Below are positions 50,534 to 58,979 of a DNA stretch of 64,000 nucleotides, in pieces. Within the stretch, counting starts at the first letter, position 1; each line of letters begins with the position of its first letter. A model generated the notes under the pieces. That model worked only from the letters and a program-made list of their open reading frames with translations, did not search any database and was not told the DNA's origin. The position numbers were made by a program, and so were the translations under genes. The stretch spans positions 1 through 64,000 of the forward strand of contig JAFURT010000014.1 in the NCBI GenBank assembly GCA_017471765.1, written 5' to 3'. Origin of the DNA: Clostridia bacterium (lineage in GTDB: Bacteria > Bacillota > Clostridia > Oscillospirales > Acutalibacteraceae).

Positions 50534-52435
50534 ATGAAATTGCATTTTATCAACCTGGCTGACGACCTGCTGTCCGCCATAGCGGAATTGCAGGAGATTG
50601 CCGGCTTTACGCTGGCTGACGATGGCTTCCCTGTCACAGTAGAGCCCGGCGAGGAGGGACTGTCGGTGACGTTTACTGCCACCGGAGCCACCGTCCGTTA
50701 CCATAAGCCGGTAGAGCTGTTCCGGGCGCTCTCTCGCCTGGTGGAGAATTATGACAGCCGGGAAGATGTTTCCGAAATTCCGGCCTACGAGGACCTGTGC
50801 GTGATGTACGACCTGGCCCGCAACGGGGTGTTCACCGTGGACACCTGCAAGCGCACCATCCGCCACCTGGCGCTGATGGGCTACACCTCTGTCCAGCTGT
50901 ATCTGGAGGATTGCTACGAGGTGGACGGCTACCCCTACTTCGGCTATCTTCGTGGCCGCTATACCAAGGCGGAGCTGAAAGAGATCGCACGCTACGGCGA
51001 CCGCTTCGGCGTGGAGGTGGTGCCCAGCATTCAGGTGCTGGCCCACATGCGTGGTGTCACCCGGTGGGCGGCCTTCAGCAAGGTGCGGGATTGCAACGAT
51101 ATCCTGCTGGTGGACGAGCCGGAGACCTATAAGCTCATTGACGCCATGTTCACGACGCTGGAGGAATGCTTCACCACCCGGCAGGTGCACGTGGGCATGG
51201 ACGAAGCGTGGATGCTGGGCTGTGGCCAGTATTATAACAAGCACGGCCATGTGGAGTGGGTGGACATTATGGAATCCCACATGCACAAGGTGGTGGAAAT
51301 TTGCCGTAAGCACGGCTTTAAGCCGATGATGTGGAGCGATATGTTCTTCGGCACCGCCTTCGACCGCAACGGCTATTATTACGCCACTACCCTGGATGAT
51401 CCCCACATGCCGAAGGCGGTTATCGACAGCGTGCCGGCAGAGATGGAGCTGGTCTACTGGGATTACGGCAACTACTATGACAAGGCCAGCATTATGATGC
51501 GGCTACACAATGAATTTAACAACCCCATCTGGTTTGCCGGCGGTGCCACCAAGTGGTGTGGCATGGCTCCCTTTAACCGCTACAGCATCGATTGCTCCCG
51601 TTCTCAGTTGCGTGCCTGTCGGGATAACGGGATTAAAAAGGTGATGGTGACGGTGTGGGCCAGCGGCGGCGCCACCTGCGCCAATATGACGGTACTGCCC
51701 ACCATCCAGATGTATGCCGAGGACTGCTATGCCGGCAACACGGAGGACGCCAGGCTCGCCGGCCGCTTTGCCACCTGCGTGGGAGCATCCTACGAGGATT
51801 TCCTGATGCTGGACGACCTCAATCTGGTGCCCGGCAATGAGTTCCCCGGCGGCTGGTGGTGTAACCTGCCCTATATGCTGTTCTTCCAGGATGTGCTGGT
51901 GGGTCTGTTTGAAAAGCACGTTGACCCGGCCACCTTCCCGGCGCATTTTGCCGATGTGGCGGCTCGTCTGCGTGCCGCCGCTGACCGCAATCCCCAGTGG
52001 CGGTATATGTTCGACGCCATGGCCGGCTATTCTGCTGTCCTGGAATATAAGGCCACGGTAGGGGCTGAACTGATTGCTGCCTACAAGGCTGGGGACAAGG
52101 CGACGATGGAGAAAATTGTCCGCTATAAACTTCCGGCAATTTTGGAACGGCTGGAGGCCTTTATACCCCTGTACCATACCCAGTGGCTGGCGGAGAATAA
52201 GGTGTTTGGTCTGGACGCCATCGACATCCGCTACGGTGCGCTCAAGCACCGCTTGCAGGTGGCGATTGACCGTATCGGAGCGTACCTGAACGGTACCGTG
52301 GATTCTCTGCCGGAATTGGAGGAGGAACGCCTTTCCTACAACGGTAAGCAGACAGAGGGCATTGATGTCAAGCTCAACGAAGAAAACTGGATTCACGCCT
52401 GGACAGCCAGCGTGGTGGTGTGGAACTGGAGCTGA
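50534..52435 (+). CDS. GH20 beta-N-acetylhexosaminidase, cytoplasmic (copy 4)
   Basis: 633 residues. Start ATG 50534 has GAGGAGG 7 bases upstream and gives the family's MKLHFINLADDLLSA start; upstream in-frame codons would read through the previous gene. D223-E224 in HVGMDEAWMLG. A loop that in other copies reads PGCGSRNPSKYLLHQD is replaced by FPGGWWCNLPYMLFFQD, near the C-terminal end of the barrel, hinting at a different binding pocket. C-terminus ELEEERLSYNG. Confidence 0.87.
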   Translation: MKLHFINLADDLLSAIAELQEIAGFTLADDGFPVTVEPGEEGLSVTFTATGATVRYHKPVELFRALSRLVENYDSREDVSEIPAYEDLCVMYDLARNGVFTVDTCKRTIRHLALMGYTSVQLYLEDCYEVDGYPYFGYLRGRYTKAELKEIARYGDRFGVEVVPSIQVLAHMRGVTRWAAFSKVRDCNDILLVDEPETYKLIDAMFTTLEECFTTRQVHVGMDEAWMLGCGQYYNKHGHVEWVDIMESHMHKVVEICRKHGFKPMMWSDMFFGTAFDRNGYYYATTLDDPHMPKAVIDSVPAEMELVYWDYGNYYDKASIMMRLHNEFNNPIWFAGGATKWCGMAPFNRYSIDCSRSQLRACRDNGIKKVMVTVWASGGATCANMTVLPTIQMYAEDCYAGNTEDARLAGRFATCVGASYEDFLMLDDLNLVPGNEFPGGWWCNLPYMLFFQDVLVGLFEKHVDPATFPAHFADVAARLRAAADRNPQWRYMFDAMAGYSAVLEYKATVGAELIAAYKAGDKATMEKIVRYKLPAILERLEAFIPLYHTQWLAENKVFGLDAIDIRYGALKHRLQVAIDRIGAYLNGTVDSLPELEEERLSYNGKQTEGIDVKLNEENWIHAWTASVVVWNWS

Positions 52436-52451
52436 CAGGAGGCTGTGCACG

Positions 52452-54350
52452 ATGAAATTACATTTTCTCAACCTGGCGGACGACCTGATGTCTGCGGTGA
52501 CAGAACTGCAGGACGTTGCCGGCTTCACTCTTGCCGATGACGGTACTCCTGTCACGGTGGAACAGGGAGGAGAGGGTCTGTCGGTGACCTATACCACCGA
52601 CGGCATCACCCTGCGCTACAGCCAGCGTGTGGAGCTGTTCCGGGCGGTATCCCGTCTGGTGGATACTTTCAACAGCCGTGAGGATGTGCAGGAAATTCCC
52701 GCATACGAGGACTTGTGCGTGATGTACGACGTGGCTCGCAATGCGGTGATGACGGTGGATACCTTCAAAAAATGCGTGCGCCATCTGGCGCTGATGGGCT
52801 ACAATTCCGTCCAGCTGTATGCGGAGGACGTGTTCGAAATCGACGGCTACCCCTATTTCGGTTATCTGCGTGGCAAGTATACCAAGGCGGAGATGAAGGA
52901 GATGGCGGCCTACGGCGACAAGTTCGGCGTGGAGCTGACCCCCTGTATTCAGGTGTTGGCGCATCTGTGGAACGTGACCCGCTGGGCCGCCTTTGGCAAG
53001 GTGAAGGATTATGACGATATTCTGCTGATTGACGAGCCGGAGACCTATAACCTCATCGAGGCGATGTTCAAGTCGCTGGCAGAGTGCTTTACCTCCCGTC
53101 GGGTGAACATCGGCTTTGATGAGGCGTGGATGGTGGGCTACGGACGGTATAAGCAGCAACACGGCCTGGTTGACCGGGTGGAGCTGCTGGGTCGCCATAT
53201 GAAAAAAGTCAACGACATCTGCCAGAAATACGGCTTCACGCCTATGATGTGGAGCGATATGCACATCAGCACTGCCTTTGGTCACGATTATTACTACCCG
53301 GCAGAGCAGATGACGGATGCCCATATGCCACAGAACGTTATCGACAGCGTGCCGGAGAATATGGAGCTTATTTACTGGGATTACGGCAATTTCTATCAGA
53401 TTACCTCCGAGATGTGCCGGATACATAATGAATTCCGCAATTCTGTGTGGTTTGCCGGCGGTGCCACCAAGTGGGCGGGCTATGTGCCCATGAACCTGTT
53501 CAGCCAGTGGGTGTCCCGTGACCAGCTCCGTGCCTGTCGGGATAACGGCATCCGCAAGGTGATGGTCACCGTGTGGGGCTCCAACGGCTCGGAGTGCGCT
53601 TTTATGTCGGTGCTGAATACCCTGGTGCTGTTTGCCGAGGACTGCTATGCGGACCGCAACGACGACGCGTGGTGCACCTTCCGCTTTCCCACCTGCACCG
53701 GCGGGGCGAGCTACGACGATTTCCAGCTGCTGGATTATCCTAACTTCACCCCCGGCAACAAGGCACCCGGGTGCGGCTCCCGCAACCCCTCCAAGTACCT
53801 GCTCCATCAGGATGTGCTGGTGGGTCTGTTTGATAAGCACTTGGATGCGGAGACCTTCCCACCCTATTTTGCCGAGACCGCCGTCAAACTGCGTGAGGCG
53901 GCGGCCCGCAACCCCGCCTTTGCCTATCTGTTTGAGATGGAGGCGGCGCTGTGCGAGGTGCTGGAGCTGAAGGCGGCACTGGGTGTTAACCTCACCGCCG
54001 CCTACAAGGCAGGGGACAAGGCGACCATGGCGGACATTGCCGACCGCATTATCCCCGAGACGCTGGCTCGCCTGGAGAAGCTGATTTACACCTACCGCAA
54101 CTATTGGCTCACCGAGAGCAAGCCCATCGGTCTGGAAATTATCGAGGTTCGCTTCGGCGGTCTGGAGCGGCGCATTAAGACCGCCGCCGACCGTGTCCAC
54201 GACTATCTGGCAGGGCGGGTGGACAGCCTGCCGGAGTTGGAGGAGGAGCGTCTGTTCTACGACGGGCACGATGAGGAGGGACGTAACCTCCACACCAGCG
54301 TAGACAAGTGGCATCCCATCATTTCCGCCTGCCCCATTGATCGCATTTAG
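52452..54350 (+). CDS. GH20 beta-N-acetylhexosaminidase, cytoplasmic (copy 5)
   Basis: 632 residues. ATG 52452 after ACAGGAGG; 16 bases from copy 4. D223-E224 in NIGFDEAWMVG (Phe replaces Met before the pair). Motifs YPYFGYLRGKY (Lys in place of Arg), IQVLAHL and PGCGSRNPSKYLLHQD are present. N-terminal ~60 residues nearly match copy 4, so the pair is a recent duplication. Followed 12 bases later by the DMT permease gene. Confidence 0.87.
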   Translation: MKLHFLNLADDLMSAVTELQDVAGFTLADDGTPVTVEQGGEGLSVTYTTDGITLRYSQRVELFRAVSRLVDTFNSREDVQEIPAYEDLCVMYDVARNAVMTVDTFKKCVRHLALMGYNSVQLYAEDVFEIDGYPYFGYLRGKYTKAEMKEMAAYGDKFGVELTPCIQVLAHLWNVTRWAAFGKVKDYDDILLIDEPETYNLIEAMFKSLAECFTSRRVNIGFDEAWMVGYGRYKQQHGLVDRVELLGRHMKKVNDICQKYGFTPMMWSDMHISTAFGHDYYYPAEQMTDAHMPQNVIDSVPENMELIYWDYGNFYQITSEMCRIHNEFRNSVWFAGGATKWAGYVPMNLFSQWVSRDQLRACRDNGIRKVMVTVWGSNGSECAFMSVLNTLVLFAEDCYADRNDDAWCTFRFPTCTGGASYDDFQLLDYPNFTPGNKAPGCGSRNPSKYLLHQDVLVGLFDKHLDAETFPPYFAETAVKLREAAARNPAFAYLFEMEAALCEVLELKAALGVNLTAAYKAGDKATMADIADRIIPETLARLEKLIYTYRNYWLTESKPIGLEIIEVRFGGLERRIKTAADRVHDYLAGRVDSLPELEEERLFYDGHDEEGRNLHTSVDKWHPIISACPIDRI

Positions 54351-54362
54351 GGGAGGTGTACA

Positions 54363-55244
54363 ATGGTTACCGTTATTTTGATTGCCTGCGTTCTGCTTCT
54401 GTATACCTTTCAGTCGGTGTTTTGCAAGCTGTTCACCGACCACTATAAGGGGGATCCGGCGGCGGCTTCTCAGGTGTTTACTGTGCTGTTCAGCCTGACG
54501 GTAGGGCTGATTTCCTGGGGCTTTCAAGGCTTTGTTTTTCGGCCTTCCCCTGTCACGTGGCTGTTTGGCGGCGTGAATGCGCTGGGCATCCTGCTGTATA
54601 ACGTATCCCTGGCAAAAGGCTCGCAAAAAGGCTCCTATTCCTTTTTGGCGGTGTGTATGCTGTCCGGTGGGGTGATTTTACCCTTGCTGGCTTCGCTCCT
54701 GTTCCTGCACACCAGCCTGAGCGTGTTTGCTTATATCGGTATCGGTTTGATGCTGGTAGTGTTTTTGTTGATGAACAGCGACGGGATGTCCTTCAAAAAG
54801 GTGCAGCCATCCTATTACCTTTGCTGTGGCGGCCTGTTTATCGGCAACGGTTTGCATTGCTCCATGGTGTCCCTCCACCCCAACATGGTGGACCCGGCGG
54901 AGTACGGCAGTATGCTGATTATCGGCTATTTCGGCTCCATGCTGATTGCCCTTGTGTGGCTACTGTTCACCCGACGAGGCAAGGCTGTGGGGGATTTTGC
55001 CGCCATCGGCAAAAAGTCCTGGCTGTTTGGCGTCGGTGCGTGGCTGTTCGCCGCCGTGGCGGTGAACCTGGTGGGTAAGGTGGTACAGCTTATCAACCCG
55101 GCCATTTATATGACCATCGACAACGGCGGTGTGTTGGTGCTGTCGGTGCTGGCCTCGATGGTGTTATTTAAAGAAAAACTGACTCGATGGCAGGTGGTGG
55201 GGGTGCTCACCGCTGTGGCCAGCCTGGTGTTATTGACCTTTTAA
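54363..55244 (+). CDS. DMT/EamA-type membrane transporter
   Basis: 293 residues with about ten hydrophobic helices and the 5+5 internal repeat of drug/metabolite transporters; the second half includes TIDNGGVLVLSVLASMVLFKEKLTRWQ, typical of EamA C-terminal helices. GGGGAGGTG ribosome site. In this operon it may export a sugar or amino-sugar by-product, or import a small product. Direction and substrate cannot be inferred. Confidence 0.82.
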   Translation: MVTVILIACVLLLYTFQSVFCKLFTDHYKGDPAAASQVFTVLFSLTVGLISWGFQGFVFRPSPVTWLFGGVNALGILLYNVSLAKGSQKGSYSFLAVCMLSGGVILPLLASLLFLHTSLSVFAYIGIGLMLVVFLLMNSDGMSFKKVQPSYYLCCGGLFIGNGLHCSMVSLHPNMVDPAEYGSMLIIGYFGSMLIALVWLLFTRRGKAVGDFAAIGKKSWLFGVGAWLFAAVAVNLVGKVVQLINPAIYMTIDNGGVLVLSVLASMVLFKEKLTRWQVVGVLTAVASLVLLTF

Positions 55245-55301
55245 CAAAATGAGAATGGTATCTGGTAACGGAACAGATAAACAAAGAGGAGGAAATGACC
55301 A

Positions 55302-56036
55302 ATGGAAACCTGGAGTGGATTTGAATTTCATCGGCACGTGTTTGAGGAACGGGAGGCCTTTGTAGCCTGTCCCAACCCCGGTACGGCCAATGGACACCTG
55401 TTATTAAAAACCGAGTACTGGGGCGCTTTTCCAGCCACCGAGGCAGCGCTGTTGGCCAAGGGCTTTCACCTGTGCTTTGTGCGGAATACCAACCGCTGGG
55501 GTACCGACGATAACCTGGACCGGCAGGCCCGGTTTGTGCGGCATATCCAGAAGGAGTACGGCCTGTGCGACAAGGTGGTGCCGGTGGGTATGAGCTGCGG
55601 CGGTCTCATCGCCATCAAGTTTGCGGCAAAATACCCGGAGATGGTGGAGTGCCTGTATCTGGATGCTCCCGTGGTCAACTACATGAGCTGTCCCTGCGGT
55701 TTCGGCGTGGGAGAAGTGCTGGGCGGTGGCTCTGCCATCCCGGAGATTCTGGGCGCCTTGCAACTCCCTGATGTGGCCCACCTGATGGCCTATCGGGAGA
55801 TGCCGCTGGATAAGCTTCCCCAGCTGGTGGCGGCGAACAAGCCCACCATTCTGGTGGCGGGCGACAGTGACAACACCGTGCCCTATATCGAGAATGGCAT
55901 TTTGGTTAAAGAAGCCTACGAGGCGGCGGGCTTGCCCATTGAGGTGTATGTGAAGCCCGGCTGTGACCATCATCCCCACGGTCTGGAAGACCCCACCCCG
56001 GTGGTGGACTTCATCTGCAAGGCCTGTGGCGTGTAA
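55302..56036 (+). CDS. Alpha/beta-hydrolase, probable esterase
   Basis: 244 residues, single-domain alpha/beta-hydrolase. Nucleophile S98 in GMSCGG, acid D188 in AGDSDNTVPY, and the catalytic His among H223/H224/H226 in CDHHPHG. No signal peptide. GAGGAGGAAATG site. It is the last gene of the long run, so a role in removing acyl groups from glycan fragments is plausible. Related proteins are often annotated as acetylxylan-esterase-like; the substrate is unknown. The 57-base gap before it contains no obvious promoter. Confidence 0.8.
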   Translation: METWSGFEFHRHVFEEREAFVACPNPGTANGHLLLKTEYWGAFPATEAALLAKGFHLCFVRNTNRWGTDDNLDRQARFVRHIQKEYGLCDKVVPVGMSCGGLIAIKFAAKYPEMVECLYLDAPVVNYMSCPCGFGVGEVLGGGSAIPEILGALQLPDVAHLMAYREMPLDKLPQLVAANKPTILVAGDSDNTVPYIENGILVKEAYEAAGLPIEVYVKPGCDHHPHGLEDPTPVVDFICKACGV

Positions 56037-56041
56037 GATGT

Positions 56042-56078
56042 AAAAAAATCCCGTTGCCGTCCGGCAACGGGATTTTTT
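56042..56078. terminator. Bidirectional intrinsic terminator
   Basis: ATCCCGTTGCCG and CGGCAACGGGAT form a 12-bp stem, flanked by seven As on the left and six Ts on the right, so it terminates the long plus-strand run and the minus-strand gene at 56090 alike. Confidence 0.92.
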
Positions 56079-56089
56079 GCGTATGTGTC

Positions 56090-57613
56090 TTATGCGAAGG
56101 TGAATTCCAGCACCCGGATAGCGCCGGGCTCCAGCGTGAGAGTCTGCTGTTTGGAGGTAGGCAGAGCCGTATCGGTGTACAGCTCCCGCACGGCGGCAAG
56201 AGGGGCCTCGTCCTTCAGCAGAATGTCAATGGTCTGGGTCTTGCTCTTGTCGATAACCGGCAGTTCCCGGGGCAGTTTGGTGACGCCCTCGTGGTTCATC
56301 ACCGTCAGGATGAGACTGTTTTCCTTCACATTGATGAGGTAGTCCACCGTGCCGGTGACGGTGAAGGGCAGGTACTCCTCTGCCAGCTTAGGCAGAATGT
56401 TCCGCAGGCCATGAATCGACCAGTCGGGGCCGAAGCGGATGACCCGACCGGCGCCGTAATCGCCGCTGTCGGTGAATTTGGGCAGTTGAGCGGTGTAGGC
56501 AGAGTTCATTACCAGCGTGCCGCCGTTTTCTACATATTGGTACACCTTTTCCTGCTCCTCCTCCGACAGGCTCAGACAGCCGGAGAGAATAAGCACCGGA
56601 TAGCTCTGCATCACGTCGAGAGAGGCGGTCTGTACCAGCACATCCAGGCTGTCGCCGTAGGGGCTGGCGCCGAGGCTCCCCAGCTCCGGCCGGTTCCAGG
56701 TCTCCCAACAGCCGCCCTTGTAGAACAGCTCCATCAGGTTATAGGTGAACCAATCCCCACGCTCGTAGGGGAACACCTCAAACGCCTTGCCCTTGTAGGG
56801 ACTGCCATAGTTACAGCCATGGTACAGGTCGAGGAACAGGGCGAAGGGGGTGTAGGGAATGCCGATATCCGGGTTGCGCTGCGTGAAATCGTAGAAGGAC
56901 TTGCACACCTGGCCGTGGGGGGAGAGCTTGTAGTGGCCGGTTTCATCTGTTTCGGGATAGAAGGCGGTGATGCCGGCCGCCTCGGCGGTAATCTGGCTGG
57001 CACCGGACATATAGGCCAGGTAGTATTCCCGCTCAATATAAGACAGGGAGTGGCCGTAATCCGGCCCACTGGCTACCCCCCAGATAGAACAGCCGCTATA
57101 ATCCAGCATGCTGAAATCGTCGTACCAGGGGGATACATCGATCATCCACGGCACATGATATTGCCGGGCGGCGCCTCGGTTGAAGGCCATCTGCATCTGA
57201 TTGTTTTTGATGAGACAGCCGATCTCCGAGCCGATGCAATCAAACCCAAACTCGCCGGCATAGTGCTGGCAGGTGAAATGGCCGTTAAAAGACAGCCAGG
57301 GGTGAGGTCTGCCCTGAATATACCGTTCCTCCAGCGCCTGGCGGTAGCGCTCCACCGCCTCCTGCCGGGTCTTGGGCGGGTCGGCGAAGATGCCGGGATT
57401 TCCGAAGTGCAGGGAGTTGGTCCACTCCTCCGCCCGTACATTGACCAGGCGGTGGAAGCTGATGGGGCTACCCATTTCCCGGGCAATGACGCTTTCCCGT
57501 ACTTTGTCGGTGTCGTAGGGATGGTACCGCAACACCTGGATCTCAAAGGCAAAGCCCTCCGGGCAAAAATCAGGGGTGGCCCATACCTGTTTATCCTTTA
57601 TGTACTGTTTCAT
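56090..57613 (-). CDS. Cytoplasmic glycosidase-like protein (family member 8), short form
   Basis: 507 residues, no signal peptide, and no C-terminal barrel. It corresponds to the core of the exported members: E130 in GSEIG, NRGAARQYH, YYLAYMSGASQITAEAAG with E211, GIPYTPFALFLDLYHG, then the amidotransferase-like segment (YVENGGTLVMNSAY, YGAGRVIRFG) and a final beta domain (LTLEPGAIRVLEF). It is transcribed against the long operon from its own promoter. AGGAG lies about 9 bases before the ATG. It may be the minimal ancestral form of the family. Confidence 0.7.
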   Translation of the reverse strand: MKQYIKDKQVWATPDFCPEGFAFEIQVLRYHPYDTDKVRESVIAREMGSPISFHRLVNVRAEEWTNSLHFGNPGIFADPPKTRQEAVERYRQALEERYIQGRPHPWLSFNGHFTCQHYAGEFGFDCIGSEIGCLIKNNQMQMAFNRGAARQYHVPWMIDVSPWYDDFSMLDYSGCSIWGVASGPDYGHSLSYIEREYYLAYMSGASQITAEAAGITAFYPETDETGHYKLSPHGQVCKSFYDFTQRNPDIGIPYTPFALFLDLYHGCNYGSPYKGKAFEVFPYERGDWFTYNLMELFYKGGCWETWNRPELGSLGASPYGDSLDVLVQTASLDVMQSYPVLILSGCLSLSEEEQEKVYQYVENGGTLVMNSAYTAQLPKFTDSGDYGAGRVIRFGPDWSIHGLRNILPKLAEEYLPFTVTGTVDYLINVKENSLILTVMNHEGVTKLPRELPVIDKSKTQTIDILLKDEAPLAAVRELYTDTALPTSKQQTLTLEPGAIRVLEFTFA

Positions 57614-57664
57614 GGTGATATTCTCCTGTCCGACTGTATTATTTTACCGGTTGGAATAATATTT

Positions 57665-57693
57665 AGTATAGCGTATGTTTTGAGAAAAGTCTA
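57665..57693 (-). promoter_or_regulatory. Promoter of the minus-strand glycosidase-like gene
   Basis: On the minus strand, TAGACT (57693-57688) and TATACT (57670-57665) are 17 bases apart. ATTGTG begins at 57701, exactly 31 bases before the -10 box, the same distance as the proximal repeat in the promoters at 519 and 15367, although the distal repeat is not recognisable. Confidence 0.5.
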
Positions 57694-57764
57694 TACACAA
57701 TTTGATAGAAAGATAAATATTTTTACCGAATTGCAAAAATTGCGGCCGTTCCGGAGAAAAAGGG

Positions 57765-57794
57765 TTGACAAAACAGGGCGAGCTGTGTTACACT
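57765..57794 (+). promoter_or_regulatory. Promoter of the lysine-biosynthesis operon
   Basis: TTGACA (57765-57770) and TACACT (57789-57794) are separated by 18 bases. Transcription would begin about 57801, precisely where the lysine riboswitch aptamer starts. Confidence 0.7.
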
Positions 57795-57800
57795 GTGCCC

Positions 57801-57990
57801 GTAGATAGAGGCGCATCTGGTCAAGAGTACCCCGCTGACAGCCTGTTTGGGTGGTCGCCACGGCCGTGGGGGAAAGGGACGGATGCCGAAGACACCGGCA
57901 TGGCACCCGGTGGGCTGGCAGTACGGAGAAGATCCGTCCTGTTGTCGCAGAGATGCGGAGAGCTATCCGACTTCATTTCATGGATATGGA
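57801..57990 (+). promoter_or_regulatory. Lysine riboswitch (L box)
   Basis: The leader carries conserved L-box signatures in order: GTAGATAGAGGCGC, TCAAGAGTA, GGGAAAGG, GCCGAAG, and a closing strand near CGCAGAGATGCGGAG. It precedes dapA, a classic target. Lysine binding should favour the terminator at 57999. GCTATCC at 57962-57968 can pair with GGATAGC of the terminator stem and so act as antiterminator. Confidence 0.9.
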
Positions 57991-57998
57991 CTGGTGTG

Positions 57999-58030
57999 GG
58001 ATAGCAGCGTTTGTGCGGCTGTCCTTTTTT
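57999..58030 (+). terminator. Riboswitch-controlled terminator before dapA
   Basis: GGATAGC (57999-58005) pairs with GCTGTCC (58018-58024, one G-U pair) and is followed by six Ts (58025-58030). The 5' arm is complementary to the upstream antiterminator strand at 57962-57968. Confidence 0.8.
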
Positions 58031-58057
58031 CGTGCCAGACAGAGAGGAGTATAGATT

Positions 58058-58942
58058 ATGAAAAACACTGTATTTACCGGCGCCGCAACCGCCATTATCA
58101 CCCCTATGACCGCCACCGGCATTGATTATGAGCAGTTTGCCCGGCTGATCGATTGGCAGATTGCCGAGGGGATCGATGCCATCGTGGTGGCCGGCACCAC
58201 CGGTGAGGGCTCTACCCTGACCGATGCCGAGCATCGGGAGGCTATCCGCTTCTGCGTAGAGCAGGTGGCGGGCCGTGTTCCGGTTATCGCCGGCACCGGC
58301 TCCAACGATATTGCCTATGCCATCGACCTGACCAAATATGCCTGTGAGGTGGGGGCAGACGCCATGCTGTTGGTGACTCCTTACTACAACAAGGCCACCC
58401 AGCAGGGGCTTATTCAGTCCTTCACCGCCGTTGCGGATGCCAGCACCAAGCCTTGCATTCTGTACAATGTGCCCGGCCGCACCGGTTGCAACCTGTTGCC
58501 GGCTACCGTGGCCAAGCTGGCTGAGCATCCCAACATCGTGGGCATTAAGGAGGCCAGCGGCAACATCTCCCAGATTGCTCAGGTAGCGCATCTGTGCGGC
58601 GACAACATCGATATCTATTCCGGTAATGACGACCAGATCGTACCGGTGATGTCTCTGGGCGGTAAGGGCGTCATTTCCGTGCTGTCGAACCTGATGCCGG
58701 CAGAGACCTCCAAGATTTGCCACGACTATCTGGAGGGCCGCACCGCCGAGGCGACGGCGGCGCAGCTCAAGTATCTGCCCCTGGTGGACGCTCTGTTCTG
58801 TGAGGTCAACCCCATCCCGGTCAAGGCCGCCATGGCCGCCATGGGCTACTGCGAGGACATTCTCCGCCTGCCCCTGACCCCCATGGAGGATGCCCATCGC
58901 GCCACCTTGCTGGGGCTGATGAAGGAGCAGAATCTGATTTAA
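58058..58942 (+). CDS. dapA: 4-hydroxy-tetrahydrodipicolinate synthase
   Basis: 294 residues, full length. Schiff-base lysine K164 in GIKEASG; Y136 and R141 in YNVPGRTG; GTTGEGSTL in the N-terminal part. It condenses pyruvate with aspartate semialdehyde, the first step of the lysine/diaminopimelate branch, in the cytoplasm. Placement behind a lysine riboswitch and before ddh and lysA supports this over the paralogous N-acetylneuraminate lyase, which would also have fitted a glycan locus. GAGAGGAG ribosome site. Confidence 0.96.
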   Translation: MKNTVFTGAATAIITPMTATGIDYEQFARLIDWQIAEGIDAIVVAGTTGEGSTLTDAEHREAIRFCVEQVAGRVPVIAGTGSNDIAYAIDLTKYACEVGADAMLLVTPYYNKATQQGLIQSFTAVADASTKPCILYNVPGRTGCNLLPATVAKLAEHPNIVGIKEASGNISQIAQVAHLCGDNIDIYSGNDDQIVPVMSLGGKGVISVLSNLMPAETSKICHDYLEGRTAEATAAQLKYLPLVDALFCEVNPIPVKAAMAAMGYCEDILRLPLTPMEDAHRATLLGLMKEQNLI

Positions 58943-58979
58943 GTGAGTTTTTCCGTTATTATGTGAAAGGAGCATCATC

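Noticed and set aside
58058..58942. dapA-like gene as N-acetylneuraminate lyase of the glycan locus
   Set aside because: The lysine riboswitch, its own promoter and the adjacent ddh and lysA assign it to lysine synthesis.
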